From: CAZPHU01 sp964419255
GTDB lineage: Bacteria > Fibrobacterota > Chitinivibrionia > Chitinivibrionales > CAYFVL01
Reading direction: 5' to 3'
Assembly (NCBI GenBank): GCA_964419255.1
Contig: CAYQOU010000012.1
Location: 1 to 64,000 of the forward strand
Length of the DNA stretch: 64,000 nucleotides
The notes below the pieces were generated by a model. The model had not been told where the DNA came from. It saw only the letters and a list, made by a program, of their open reading frames with translations, and ran no database searches. The position numbers and the translations under genes were made by a program. This document shows positions 50,899 to 59,989 of the stretch, piece after piece (the stretch's first letter is position 1; the number at the start of each line of letters is the position of its first letter).

Positions 50899-51204
50899 TT
50901 AGGATGGCAGCGAGATAGGTTTTTTCTTATCCGGGTTGGGTCGGTACAGTATGATTTTAAAGCCAAGCACATGAACCAAATCAGCATCAACCTTTCGGGC
51001 AAGCGTTTCAGCATCTTTTTTCCGGTCGAGGCCTGATGAGCCAAGAAACTGGACCTTTATAAGCTCGTTATCTTTTAGGTTCTTATTGATTGCCTCGAGA
51101 ACACTTGGGCTCAAAGCGTCTTTTCCTACCTGAATGCCGGGATTTAATTTATGTGCCAGTCCTTTGAGGTACTGTTTTTGTCTGGTTGTCATGATATATT
51201 TCAT
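50899..51204 (-). CDS. yhbY: YhbY-family RNA-binding protein
   Basis: This 101-aa CRS1-YhbY (CRM) domain protein begins TTRQKQYLKGLAHKLNPGIQ (about residues 6-25). It continues with VGKDALSPSVLEAINKNLKD, ELIKVQF and LVHVLGFKIILYRP, the conserved KH-like fold that binds ribosomal RNA during 50S assembly. An ATG at 51192 is an alternative start. It is immediately upstream of dinB on the same strand and divergent from the acyltransferase gene, with a dispersed repeat copy between. Confidence 0.9.
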   Translation of the reverse strand: MKYIMTTRQKQYLKGLAHKLNPGIQVGKDALSPSVLEAINKNLKDNELIKVQFLGSSGLDRKKDAETLARKVDADLVHVLGFKIILYRPNPDKKKPISLPS

Positions 51205-51338
51205 TGTGCTGACTCTTTCAAGAAAAAGAAAATTGAATGGATTTATCTCGTAGTAAAATATATTCTATACTCTTGATTTCATGGGTGTAGTCTGGATTTT
51301 ATAAAACGTTTTTGTATCGATGAAGGAAAAAAAATCAC

Positions 51339-51492
51339 ACTGAGCGATCCTCTTACGGCGATTTGTGCGACCCCTTTTACCGGTGTAATCTTAGCAGCCG
51401 TGCAAATATATCATAGGGTATTCCACACCTTCGCCTCAATCCTTATTTTTTAAAGGTATTTCACCAGGCGCTCACTTAGAGTCGCTCAGAGT
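51339..51492. repeat. Dispersed inverted-repeat element, copy G (full)
   Basis: The left arm ACTGAGCGATCCTCTTACGG continues with CGATTTGTGCGA (51339-51370 region), and the right arm includes GGCGCTCACTTAGAGTCGCT followed by CAGAGT (51467-51492). The gap between yhbY and the acyltransferase is mostly this element, which brings its right end within a few bases of the acyltransferase start. Confidence 0.65.
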
Positions 51493-51500
51493 AGGAACAA

Positions 51501-52403
51501 GTGAAACCGGGTATGACAAAAAAAAGCAAATGGAGCGGAAAATCAAAGGGAAGTGCATTGGGCAATCTCATCTTTATCAAACTGATTGCTTCTTTTGGTA
51601 CTCTTCCGGCGTATGCACTTCTTATGATGGTCGCTTTAAAATACGCATTAATGGATAAAGAATTTCAAAAATCGGTGGCTCAGTTTCGTGCGCATCTCGG
51701 TCTGTCTACATCCAGGTATCACTACTATATACATGCGGTGAGCTTTGGTATGAGTCTGATTGATTCTATTGCGTTTCTGGTCGGGCGCGCCAGAGGTTTT
51801 ACCCTTTCACAAAGCGGCCGTCATCACCTCGATGAAGCCTTGTGTAGAAGAAAAGGTGCCATTTTTCTTTCGGGGCATCTGGGAAACTGGGAGATCGCGG
51901 GAAATATGCTTCGGGACAGTGCCGATACTGCGGTAAATTTCATAATGCTTGATGCTGAGAAAGAAAATGTAAAACGGGTGCTTAGCAAGGCTACGGGAAG
52001 AAGAAAAGTAAACGTGATACCCGTCTCAGATAATCCTATAGAGATGATCCTGCCCATTAAAAAGGCGCTTAGAAGAAATGAAATCGTTTGTATGCATGGG
52101 GATCGATGTGTCGGTTATGAGGAGAAGGCCGCTGTTTCTTTTTTGGGAGAAGAGGCCCAATTCCCGGTGGGGCCGTTTGCCGTTGCTGCATTAACCGGTG
52201 CACCGGTAATTCCGGCATTTACACTTAAAACCGGCCTGCATTCATATTCCCTTTATGTGTATGAGCCCATTTTTGTATCAGGAGAGCCGGAAAGGGGAGT
52301 GACGCAGGAGAGGGCCATGAAACGGTATGTTAGCATTCTGGAAGATATCGCACGGCGACACCCATGTCAGTGGTATAACTATTTTTCCTTCTGGGGTGAC
52401 TAG
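51501..52403 (+). CDS. LpxL/HtrB-like lysophospholipid/lipid A acyltransferase
   Basis: This 300-aa protein has a hydrophobic N-terminal segment (about residues 24-48) anchoring it to the inner membrane. The LpxL/HtrB family pattern is visible: the catalytic HxxxxD/E in SGHLGNWEIAGN (His, Glu near 127-132), MHGDRCVGYEE and VAALTGAPVIPAFTL. Such enzymes add secondary acyl chains to lipid A or related lipids. Related proteins also occur in aryl-polyene clusters, and an aromatic amino acid lyase lies 1 kb away, but no ketosynthases are near. A GTG at 51501 and an ATG at 51513 are both possible starts. Confidence 0.82.
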   Translation: MKPGMTKKSKWSGKSKGSALGNLIFIKLIASFGTLPAYALLMMVALKYALMDKEFQKSVAQFRAHLGLSTSRYHYYIHAVSFGMSLIDSIAFLVGRARGFTLSQSGRHHLDEALCRRKGAIFLSGHLGNWEIAGNMLRDSADTAVNFIMLDAEKENVKRVLSKATGRRKVNVIPVSDNPIEMILPIKKALRRNEIVCMHGDRCVGYEEKAAVSFLGEEAQFPVGPFAVAALTGAPVIPAFTLKTGLHSYSLYVYEPIFVSGEPERGVTQERAMKRYVSILEDIARRHPCQWYNYFSFWGD

Positions 52404-52651
52404 GCTGCCTGCGGGAGCGGGGAGGTAGGTGCCGGTTTTTCTTTAGAATCGTATGCTATTTCGATGGCCTGTTTGATCGCTCGGTTTATCGGATACAGTG
52501 GCTGAGCCAGGGGTGGAAAAATTGCGGGCTCGGTTTGTAAGGTATGCTGATCCAGCGATTTCACTGAAGAGTGATGAATTTTCCTGATAATATCGCATCT
52601 TGAAAACACATAGTCGACATCCTTTTTGAAAAAGGACATAAATCCGAACAT
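52400..52651 (-). CDS. Doubtful small open frame
   Basis: This 83-aa frame has plausible composition (PLAQPLYPINRAIKQAIEIA) but no ribosome-binding site and no recognisable family. It overlaps the convergent acyltransferase stop by four bases. It might be a real small protein or chance. The 141 bp above it, up to the next gene, show nothing further. Confidence 0.3.
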   Translation of the reverse strand: MFGFMSFFKKDVDYVFSRCDIIRKIHHSSVKSLDQHTLQTEPAIFPPLAQPLYPINRAIKQAIEIAYDSKEKPAPTSPLPQAA

Positions 52652-52792
52652 GCTACAGATCAGGCCACGATGTTCATAAATCGTACATTTCCCCGTCGTG
52701 TTTTCATCACTTCGGGGCCTGCAGGCTTCTGAAACTGTCCGCGGTATCGCATATTGTGATAACTACATACGAAAAAAGGAAGCTCTATGGTC

Positions 52793-53392
52793 TCAGTCAA
52801 AAGCATGAAAGCCGAAATGCCCCTCCAGCGCAGCGCCAAGGATGGTACCGTTTCTGTAATCCGAAGAAAATAACGGTATATAAAATGCTTTCAGTCCGAT
52901 CGTCCGGGTCAGTTTCGATTCGTTGTTGAAGTTTATCCCAAACAGGCTGGTGATATTAGGACCGATAGCAAAGAAATCCTCGGGGTTGTCCGCATCTTTT
53001 GCGGTTTTATAATCTGGGCCATAGTGTAAACTGACACCGAGGCCCGGACCGAAAACGAAATCGAGATCATCATTTATATTGAATCTCTGTTCGAAGGTGA
53101 ATTGCGGCTCGAATTGAAGCATATCAAACGCAACGGCAAACAGGATTGGTCGCATAACCGGAAGGTTAAACGAGACAGCAGTGTTTTCATCGAAATCGTA
53201 TCGCAAATCCAGCATAACATCAGCGACAGGCCCCCCCGGAGTTCCGGCTGGGCTTGCCACGCACATGCGAATGTCGTCATAGCGTATCCCAACCATCACA
53301 TTTACTCCGATGGCCAGATCCCCTTTGTCTTGCCCGTGCAGCAGTGCTGAAGAGACCATCAACGCAATACAGAAAACGCTAAACAGACGCAT
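52793..53392 (-). CDS. Predicted outer-membrane or secreted beta-barrel-like protein
   Basis: This 199-aa protein has a signal peptide (MRLFSVFCIALMVSSALLHG) and then alternating hydrophobic/polar strands ending in a phenylalanine-rich terminus (EGHFGFHAFD), which suits a small eight-stranded outer-membrane barrel. Strands such as ADVMLDLRYDF, TAVSFNLPV, FEPQFTFEQRF and LGVSLHYGPDY fit this. No family name is certain. It starts 35 bp downstream of the amino acid lyase stop on the same strand, so the two are probably co-transcribed. Confidence 0.6.
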   Translation of the reverse strand: MRLFSVFCIALMVSSALLHGQDKGDLAIGVNVMVGIRYDDIRMCVASPAGTPGGPVADVMLDLRYDFDENTAVSFNLPVMRPILFAVAFDMLQFEPQFTFEQRFNINDDLDFVFGPGLGVSLHYGPDYKTAKDADNPEDFFAIGPNITSLFGINFNNESKLTRTIGLKAFYIPLFSSDYRNGTILGAALEGHFGFHAFD

Positions 53393-53427
53393 TATTCCTC
53401 CCCGCCCAGGCTCGTTTGTACGAGTTG

Positions 53428-55014
53428 CTACTCCCAGTACTGCTCCAGATTATCAAATGTCTGGCTGGAGAACAGCAATTTGCGAAATTTTACCAGGTCA
53501 TCATGGAAAATCCGCGTGTTATCGTATACCTGAAAATTTTGTGCCAACAAATCATATATCCTTCGTGTCGCTTTACCCATGCTCCCGGCATTGCGGAAGG
53601 AAAGTGCCTGGAGATCCGCCAGAATTTCCAGGGTGAGGACATGCTTGGCATTGCTGACGGCTTTGAAAGATTTTCGTGCGGCAACGGTTCCCATGCTGAC
53701 TACATCCTGGTTGGAGGCGTTACAGCTTATGGACAGAGTGCTGACCGGGTTGGCTAGCTGGCGGTTCTCCGCCGTTGTAGAGGTTGCAAGGTATTGCGCT
53801 CCCATAAATCCCATTGTCAGACCAACCGTACCCGGTATTAAATGCTCAGGTAATCCTTCGTTGAGATTTTTGTCCAGAAGTTTATTAATGCGGCGTTCGG
53901 AAAGCGTACAGAGTTCAGACACGGCCATCGCAAGCATGTCCATTGCAAAGCCTATGCTTTGTCCGTGGAAATTGCCACCATGGATAATCTTCTTACCATC
54001 GGGAATGATAATGGGATTATCGTTTGACGAATTTGCTTCTATTTCAATGGTTTTGCAGGCGTTTTCGATCGCCTCTGTTACGGGTGCCAAAATCTGAGGA
54101 GTGCATCTGATTGAGTAGACATCCTGCACGTTAATACTTGTTTCGAATACCTGGCCATCTGTTTGTTGCTCTCGTATGCGACGGTGCATGTCTTTACGTA
54201 GCACGATATTGGCCGAACCGTGAAAAAGGTTTCGGATGGTTTTCGCTATCCTTTGCTGGCCCGGATGAGGTTTGACGTTGTGCAGGTCGACATCGAAAGC
54301 ATCATCGATTCCGCCGAAGATTTCCATGGAGAATGCGGCGGTAACACAACCGATGTTCAGCAGCTTGCGTGCACCAAATGCGGCAAAAGCAGCAATCGCG
54401 GTCATTGCACTGGTGCCGTTTATCAGGGCGATACCTTCCTTGTAGCTAAGTCGCATGGGGGCAAGATTAGCCCTTTTAAGCGCCTCTCCTGCTTCCATCA
54501 ATTCCCCTTTGAGGTAAACTTTTCCCTCGCCGATAATCGCAAGCGCGAGGTGAGCAAGATGAATCAGATCGCCTGAAGCGCCTACACTTCCGCATTCCGG
54601 AATGTAGGGGGCAAGGCCTGCATTTATCATTTCTTTCATAAGATATAAGAGTTCAACAGATACACCGCTGTAGCCCTTGGCCAGAGTGTTGAGTCGGACC
54701 ACAAGTGTGGCCAGGGCAACGTAATGTTTTAGTGGATCACCAAGTCCGGCAGCATGACTTCGAATAAGATTGACCTGAAGCGCTTCGATCTCCTCATCCG
54801 AAATTATCTTATTACACATCGGGCCAAAGGAGGTGTTGACTCCATAAATAATGCGTTTTGATTCAATTTCATCGGTTAAAAACTGTCTGCTTTGCTTACA
54901 TCGTGTAATCGCATCCGACGCGATGTCCACCTGCATGTCGCCCACTCCTATGGCAACTATTTCATCAATGGTCAGATCATTTCCGTTGAGCATTACGACT
55001 GGTTTTTCAGGCAT
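53428..55014 (-). CDS. MIO-type aromatic amino acid ammonia-lyase (HAL/TAL-like)
   Basis: This 528-aa protein of the histidine/phenylalanine/tyrosine ammonia-lyase superfamily removes ammonia from an aromatic amino acid to give an unsaturated acid such as urocanate or coumarate. The self-forming MIO cofactor motif Ala-Ser-Gly lies in GSVGASGDLIHLAHLALA (about residues 142-159). YGVNTSFG, the substrate loop, and SSNDNPII and GGNFHGQSIG, the active-site motifs, are present. The length is normal. Other hut genes are absent, so histidine degradation is not supported. It may supply an acid for lipid, pigment or adduct formation. An envelope protein follows it. Confidence 0.87.
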   Translation of the reverse strand: MPEKPVVMLNGNDLTIDEIVAIGVGDMQVDIASDAITRCKQSRQFLTDEIESKRIIYGVNTSFGPMCNKIISDEEIEALQVNLIRSHAAGLGDPLKHYVALATLVVRLNTLAKGYSGVSVELLYLMKEMINAGLAPYIPECGSVGASGDLIHLAHLALAIIGEGKVYLKGELMEAGEALKRANLAPMRLSYKEGIALINGTSAMTAIAAFAAFGARKLLNIGCVTAAFSMEIFGGIDDAFDVDLHNVKPHPGQQRIAKTIRNLFHGSANIVLRKDMHRRIREQQTDGQVFETSINVQDVYSIRCTPQILAPVTEAIENACKTIEIEANSSNDNPIIIPDGKKIIHGGNFHGQSIGFAMDMLAMAVSELCTLSERRINKLLDKNLNEGLPEHLIPGTVGLTMGFMGAQYLATSTTAENRQLANPVSTLSISCNASNQDVVSMGTVAARKSFKAVSNAKHVLTLEILADLQALSFRNAGSMGKATRRIYDLLAQNFQVYDNTRIFHDDLVKFRKLLFSSQTFDNLEQYWE

Positions 55015-55195
55015 TTGTTTACTCCGCTAGACAAAAGAAGCTGTTCTTGTTGATAAGAAAATACATTGAATATATTATCAATTGATAGGTGAGTGGGCAA
55101 AAAGAGCAGATTTATCCACGATGTATATTCCCATATCCGCCCCGTTCTCCATTGAAAACAAAATCTTTTTATATATGATATACCAGGATGGTCGT

Positions 55196-56413
55196 GTGCA
55201 GAAGTCACTTGTCGCATTAGTGCGGTGTAATTCATATGAGCCGGAGGAGCTGTACAGGGCAGTCCTGAGGGGGCTCGATTTGGTTGGTGGCGCGGGTATA
55301 TATGCCCGGAAGGGAGAAAAAATCCTTCTCAAACCAAATATCCTCAACGGGTCAGATCCTAACAGGTGCGTCGTAACACATCCCAATGTTCTGGCAGCTG
55401 TAACTCGAGCTTTCCAAAAAACAGGCGCACGACTTTCATATGGTGATTCGCCCTGCGTTGAATCTACGCAGGAGGCTGCCCGAAAGGCAGGTTTTGAAAA
55501 AGTGGCTGATGAGCTGAATCTGCCACTTTCCGATTTCGAAAATTCGGTATCGTACAAATCCCGTCGAGCATCCTTTTTCGGTTCATTTCCGCTTGCGAAG
55601 GCGGTGGTATCAAGTGACGGCCTCATAAGCATCAGCAAGTTAAAGACTCATAATTTTACTCGGATCACCGGTGCGGTTAAGAATCAATACGGCTGCATTT
55701 CCGGGCTCCGCAAGGCCCAATATCATGCCCGTTTTCCCATGGTACAGGAGTTTGCCAGATTCGTTGTGGACGTGTGTGCCGCAGCAGGAGTACGCCTGTA
55801 CATCATGGATGCGATCATGGCGATGGAAGGAGACGGGCCAAACAACGGTACTCCTCGCAAGTTGGGCGTTCTGCTTATGTCGACCGATCCGGTCGCCCTT
55901 GATGCTACTGCCTGTCGCCTTATCAATCTGGATCCTTCCATGGTTCCAACAAACACTGCGGGTAAAAAAGCGGGGTTGGGAGAATATGAGGCGGCTATGA
56001 TCAAGGTTGTGGGGGATTCATTACAGGAGTGTGTTGATAACGGCTTTACAGTGGTCAGGAAACCGCCATTTTCAGTCTACGCTCATGGATTACGCAAACA
56101 CCTGCAGACCTGGCTTGTGCCCCGCCCTGTTATTGCACGCAGGAAGTGTATAAAATGTGGCAGATGTGTGCACATATGTCCGGTTGAACCAAAGGCTATT
56201 GAGTGGTTGGATGGAAGGAAAAAGCCTCCCCGGCACCTCTACTCACGATGTATAAGATGTTTTTGCTGCCAGGAGGCATGCCCGGCCGAAGCTATCTCCA
56301 TTAAAACCTCTCTTCCGGGTAGAATTTTTCCCGCAATGGTGGAGGTTATGTTTCCGGTTGTCCGCAATACTTTGCACCTGATCAGACGATTGAAAAAAAA
56401 GCAGGAGAAGTGA
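55196..56413 (+). CDS. DUF362 protein with C-terminal 4Fe-4S ferredoxin domain
   Basis: This 405-aa (GTG start) protein has the DUF362 region (about residues 5-300: VALVRCNSYE, ILLKPNILNGSDP, YGDSPCVESTQE, SKLKTHNFTRITGAVKNQYG). The C-terminal domain carries two [4Fe-4S] motifs, CIKCGRCVHICPVEP and CIRCFCCQEACPAEA (about 330-385). DUF362 proteins are iron-sulfur proteins of unknown role, sometimes in electron transfer. A GTG at 55196 preceded by AGGATGG matches the family's usual N-terminus; longer frames to 55082 lie in the divergent promoter region. The lipoate-ligase-like gene follows one base after its stop. Confidence 0.87.
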   Translation: MQKSLVALVRCNSYEPEELYRAVLRGLDLVGGAGIYARKGEKILLKPNILNGSDPNRCVVTHPNVLAAVTRAFQKTGARLSYGDSPCVESTQEAARKAGFEKVADELNLPLSDFENSVSYKSRRASFFGSFPLAKAVVSSDGLISISKLKTHNFTRITGAVKNQYGCISGLRKAQYHARFPMVQEFARFVVDVCAAAGVRLYIMDAIMAMEGDGPNNGTPRKLGVLLMSTDPVALDATACRLINLDPSMVPTNTAGKKAGLGEYEAAMIKVVGDSLQECVDNGFTVVRKPPFSVYAHGLRKHLQTWLVPRPVIARRKCIKCGRCVHICPVEPKAIEWLDGRKKPPRHLYSRCIRCFCCQEACPAEAISIKTSLPGRIFPAMVEVMFPVVRNTLHLIRRLKKKQEK

Positions 56414-56414
56414 C

Positions 56415-57092
56415 GTGTCGCATGGTACTGATGCATACCTGCCAGGTGAACCACAAAAAAATGACGCGCTGTTTCTCTACGGGGCGTGTCAGAAAAAACC
56501 TTTTGTGTATGCATACAGTCAGCAGGATATTGAGGTCGTCTATGGGCCCGCCTGCAAACCTGAACGCGAAATCTATCTGCAACGATGCAAAGATCACAAA
56601 ATTCCGGTTAGGAGAAGGCGGGGGGGAGGTGGGACAGTAGTTTTATCGCCAGGTATGGTCGTAACGATTGTAGTGGGCAGGCGGCAGGGTGATGAAATGG
56701 CAACTTCAATTTTCTCCAGAATCCACAGTGCCCTGATTGAGGTGCTGGGTCTCAATCCCGAGAAGGTGCGGGAGAAGGGGATAAGTGATCTGGCCATAGG
56801 AGAAAGGAAAATCCTGGGTAGCTCTTTATACCTGTCTAGAAAACCACCTTATTTCTACTACCAATCGTCTTTGATGGTATGTCCGGATATGTCTCTGATC
56901 TCAAACCTTTTGACTCATCCGCCAAAAGAACCTGATTATCGTCAGGGCAGACCACACGATTCTTTCTGTACATGTCTCAATCATGAAGGAATAGGTGTGC
57001 AAACCAACCGGGTAACACAGATGATTAACAGAAAATTAACATCGGTTCTTCTCGAAAGAGAAGAACTCCGGAAAATCTCTCGAGGTGGCTGA
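56415..57092 (+). CDS. Lipoate-protein ligase-like (BPL/LplA fold) protein
   Basis: This 225-aa protein of the biotin/lipoate ligase fold family has the glycine-rich signature RRRRGGGGTVVLSPG (about residues 67-81) and the lysine-containing ISDLAIGERKILGSS (about 126-140), both typical of LplA-type ligases that load lipoic acid or octanoate. At 225 aa it lacks the C-terminal accessory domain of E. coli LplA and resembles the short lipoyltransferases or LipM-like enzymes, some of which act without it. The nearby DUF362 ferredoxin suggests an Fe-S/lipoyl link, but no lipoyl-accepting protein is in view. It is coupled to the next gene by TGATG. Confidence 0.78.
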   Translation: MSHGTDAYLPGEPQKNDALFLYGACQKKPFVYAYSQQDIEVVYGPACKPEREIYLQRCKDHKIPVRRRRGGGGTVVLSPGMVVTIVVGRRQGDEMATSIFSRIHSALIEVLGLNPEKVREKGISDLAIGERKILGSSLYLSRKPPYFYYQSSLMVCPDMSLISNLLTHPPKEPDYRQGRPHDSFCTCLNHEGIGVQTNRVTQMINRKLTSVLLEREELRKISRGG

Positions 57093-57502
57093 TGCAAGAG
57101 ATTGATGGATTGAGTTCTGGAAAAGATATTCAACGTCAAAAGAGGCGATTAAACCCCATCGAGAGAAAGACGATCGCCAAAAACAGAGAGCGGGACCTGT
57201 CCGCCGATCAGATTGGTGACTTCTGTGAGCGTGGATACACACTCCATGAGATCGCCGATGCTTTGGATTCACCTGTTATGAATGTGGCGAGAGTGATCGA
57301 ACGGGAGATTCGTAAGGGGAAGGATTACGACACCACTCATTTGATACCGCCGGAAATGTTCTCCTCAATAAGAGATGCTTTTTTTACGATCAACTCTACC
57401 AGCATTAAAAAAGTATATGCTTTTTTGGATGGCAGTGCTTCGATGGCACAAATCAGAATTGTTCGCTTGATGTTGCAGTCGCACGGTGGTGAGCAGTTCT
57501 GA
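57092..57502 (+). CDS. Helix-turn-helix-like protein of unknown function
   Basis: This 136-aa basic N-terminal, helical protein has a middle part (YTLHEIADALDSPVMNVARV, about residues 50-69) that reads like a helix-turn-helix of the MarR/HTH_40 style. The C-terminal region (SSIRDAFFTINSTSIKKVYA and following) looks like a second helical domain. No family is certain. The start codon shares one base with the upstream stop (TGATG), so it is translated with the lipoate-ligase-like protein. It could be a regulator of the operon or an adaptor. Confidence 0.55.
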   Translation: MQEIDGLSSGKDIQRQKRRLNPIERKTIAKNRERDLSADQIGDFCERGYTLHEIADALDSPVMNVARVIEREIRKGKDYDTTHLIPPEMFSSIRDAFFTINSTSIKKVYAFLDGSASMAQIRIVRLMLQSHGGEQF

Positions 57503-57538
57503 TAAGCTGAAAAGAAATGCTTTTATAACACGTGTATA

Positions 57539-59989
57539 CTATCGTACAGTTTCCATTTCCAGAGCCTCCGAAATGGCCTTGATAAGCCTCGATTCATCGA
57601 ACGGTTTTTGAAGGAACCCGCCAATTCCTTTGGTAAGAATTTTTTGAGTCTTCTCGGTAAAATCGTATCCGGTGGAAAGAATAGCCCGTACACTCGGGTT
57701 GATGCTGCGCATTTCGGTGAGTGTTTCCACACCGTTTTTATATGGCATGATCATATCAAGGATGACCAAATCGATACCTTCGAAATTCTTCTCATAAAAT
57801 TCGACAGCTTCTAATCCATCGGCACAGGTAAAAACATCATACCCATACGGGGTAAGTAAGGTCTTGAACAAATCTCTGACAATCTCTTCATCGTCGACAA
57901 TCAGAATCCTTGCTTTGCAGCCTTTGACGGTAGGAACTATATCGGTGCCGGCTTTTTTGCAATCGGGTTGGTCCGCCAGTGGTAGATAAACCGAAAAAGT
58001 GGTCCCTTCTCCAAGCTTACTCTTCACTGAAATGTGGCCACCATGACTCTTTATGCTTCCATACACACTGGCGAGTCCTAATCCGGTTCCTTTCCCAACC
58101 CCTTTGGTAGTATAGAAAGGTTCGTATATATGTGCCAGGGTAGTTTCGTCCATCCCGATGCCGCTATCGCTTATTGAAAACCGTAGATACATACCGGCCT
58201 TTATACCAAATTCTGAGAGTCTCTTTTCGGTATAGTTCATCTGCTCGACTGCTGTTTCGAATGTTAGTATGCCTCCGGAAGGCATAGCATCACGCCCGTT
58301 GATAGCCAGATTAATGAGAGCATTTTGTATCTGGGTCGGATCACCGACGATGGTATGTTTCGGAGCGTAGAGATTTTTCCGTATCCGGATTTTCTTGTCT
58401 ATGGTGCGGTCGAGAATGTTTATCGTTTCTTCAATCACTTTATGCATGTTAACAGGTACCATCTGGTATTTACCTTTACGCGCAAAGGCCAACAACTTGT
58501 TTGTAAGATCGGCTGCGCGATCGGTCGCTTTTATGATAGTACAAACGTATTTCTCGAGCTTGGGATCATTTTTTGAATAATTACGTCTGATAATGTTTGC
58601 ATATCCGCTGATGCCGGCGAGCATATTGTTAAAGTCGTGAGCAATCCCCCCAGCCAGTTGGCCGATGGCATCCATTTTTTGAGAATGGTGAAGCATCATC
58701 TCCAGACGTCTTTTATCTTCCAGTTCCCGAATTTGAGATGAAAACTTCAAAATAAGAGCGCACTGGACGGCAAATATGCCGTAGAGATCGAGATATTCCG
58801 TACGAGTGGCCCTGAAGAGGATGACTGCTCCACACACTATTTCATCCAGGACAACCGGATAACAGAGAATCTGCCGCATGTGGGTGAGACGGTCAATCTC
58901 AGTTAAGTGATTTGCAGGCAGTTGATTGTTGAAAAATGCCTGAAGGTTTGAACACTCCCGGGGGGTGGGGTCCTCTATGAGTTGTGATAACAGGCTGTTA
59001 TCCTGGAGATTATGCCTGTCTCCTCTGGATAATGGAAGGCGGTGAAAAACCTCATCCGTTACACCGTGATCGGAACATGATATGCCCTGTACTTCATATT
59101 GGGTATAATCTCTATCAAACAGGACAATGGAAACAAACAATGATTCGGAAATTTCAAGAGCATAATCGCACAGCCTCTGAAATATGGCATGCTCATCGTA
59201 CTGAGCGATCAATCCCTCCAGACTGTCTCCTATCATCCTGAGTTTCTGTCGTTCTTCCAGAACTTTACCGATAGAGAAGGTAATGCCGTAGCGTCTTATT
59301 CCGTAAAAAGTAACCGCGCAAAGAACCGAAATACTCAGTGCGCCTAGACGAGGGGAGTCGGAAAAACCAAATAGTGAAGGAGCAATATTGGTCAAAAAAA
59401 CGATGCAGATGCTGAAAAGGCTGCCGATTCCGATTATTCCGGCTTCGCTTCTTCTGTTCGGAAATGACACAGATACCAGCATGATTGCCGGTATTAAAGC
59501 ACCGATAACAACAAGAGCTGAAAAAATGATAATTCCAAGTCCAGATGTATAATGATAATCGATTGCTCCCATGCTGAAAGACTTGTACATGAATTGAGGA
59601 TAGATCAAAGATATTACATATACCGAACCCAGAATGAGTCCAAAAGAGATCTGTACCTGCTTCTCATATAAGAAACGTTTACTCTTCTTAACGGTCGCGT
59701 TATATACGCTGATGAGCATATGAAACGCAAAGCACGGATTGAATAGGTAGAGAGGTGAGATGGAAACCACCAGCATTAAAAGGCTCTGTTCGGATAAATC
59801 GGGGTAAAGAACTCCGGTGATTGCATCTTTTACCGACCAGAGAAACGTATAAAACAAAAAGAGTGCAAAAGCCCGTGAAGGTTTTGAATAGTTGAAACGA
59901 TGGGAAAGAAAGAAGATAAGTGCGAAGCTGTAACAGGCGGAAAAAATTGTGACAAGAAAGTAGTAGTTCTTTAGTATGAGAGATGTCAT
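57539..59989 (-). CDS. Hybrid sensor histidine kinase with membrane, GAF, kinase and receiver domains
   Basis: This 816-aa sensor has seven or so N-terminal membrane helices (about residues 5-230), a GAF-like domain (about 250-420), HisKA with the phospho-accepting His451 (GGIAHDFNN), and HATPase_c with the ATP-binding N and G boxes (NLAINGRDAMPSGG, GIGMDETTLAHIYEPFYTTK, GTGLGLASVYG; about 500-660). The C-terminal receiver is at about 690-810, with its phospho-acceptor Asp in LVILDMIMPYK. It is an orphan hybrid kinase; no separate response regulator is adjacent. It converges with the HTH-like gene. The input signal is unknown. Confidence 0.92.
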   Translation of the reverse strand: MTSLILKNYYFLVTIFSACYSFALIFFLSHRFNYSKPSRAFALFLFYTFLWSVKDAITGVLYPDLSEQSLLMLVVSISPLYLFNPCFAFHMLISVYNATVKKSKRFLYEKQVQISFGLILGSVYVISLIYPQFMYKSFSMGAIDYHYTSGLGIIIFSALVVIGALIPAIMLVSVSFPNRRSEAGIIGIGSLFSICIVFLTNIAPSLFGFSDSPRLGALSISVLCAVTFYGIRRYGITFSIGKVLEERQKLRMIGDSLEGLIAQYDEHAIFQRLCDYALEISESLFVSIVLFDRDYTQYEVQGISCSDHGVTDEVFHRLPLSRGDRHNLQDNSLLSQLIEDPTPRECSNLQAFFNNQLPANHLTEIDRLTHMRQILCYPVVLDEIVCGAVILFRATRTEYLDLYGIFAVQCALILKFSSQIRELEDKRRLEMMLHHSQKMDAIGQLAGGIAHDFNNMLAGISGYANIIRRNYSKNDPKLEKYVCTIIKATDRAADLTNKLLAFARKGKYQMVPVNMHKVIEETINILDRTIDKKIRIRKNLYAPKHTIVGDPTQIQNALINLAINGRDAMPSGGILTFETAVEQMNYTEKRLSEFGIKAGMYLRFSISDSGIGMDETTLAHIYEPFYTTKGVGKGTGLGLASVYGSIKSHGGHISVKSKLGEGTTFSVYLPLADQPDCKKAGTDIVPTVKGCKARILIVDDEEIVRDLFKTLLTPYGYDVFTCADGLEAVEFYEKNFEGIDLVILDMIMPYKNGVETLTEMRSINPSVRAILSTGYDFTEKTQKILTKGIGGFLQKPFDESRLIKAISEALEMETVR

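Noticed and set aside
51374..51393. GG-N10-GC match CCGGTGTAATCTTAGCAG inside repeat copy G
   Set aside because: Both boxes differ from consensus (CGGTGT and TTAGCA), and it lies in the variable middle of a repeat element.
51501..55014. Aryl-polyene or flexirubin biosynthetic cluster
   Set aside because: An ammonia-lyase and an LpxL-like acyltransferase are present, but there are no ketosynthases, acyl carrier proteins, thioesterases or dehydratases in the window, and the genes are not in one operon.
53428..55014. Histidine utilisation (hut) operon
   Set aside because: No urocanase, imidazolonepropionase or formiminoglutamate hydrolase is nearby, so the lyase cannot be called HutH on context.
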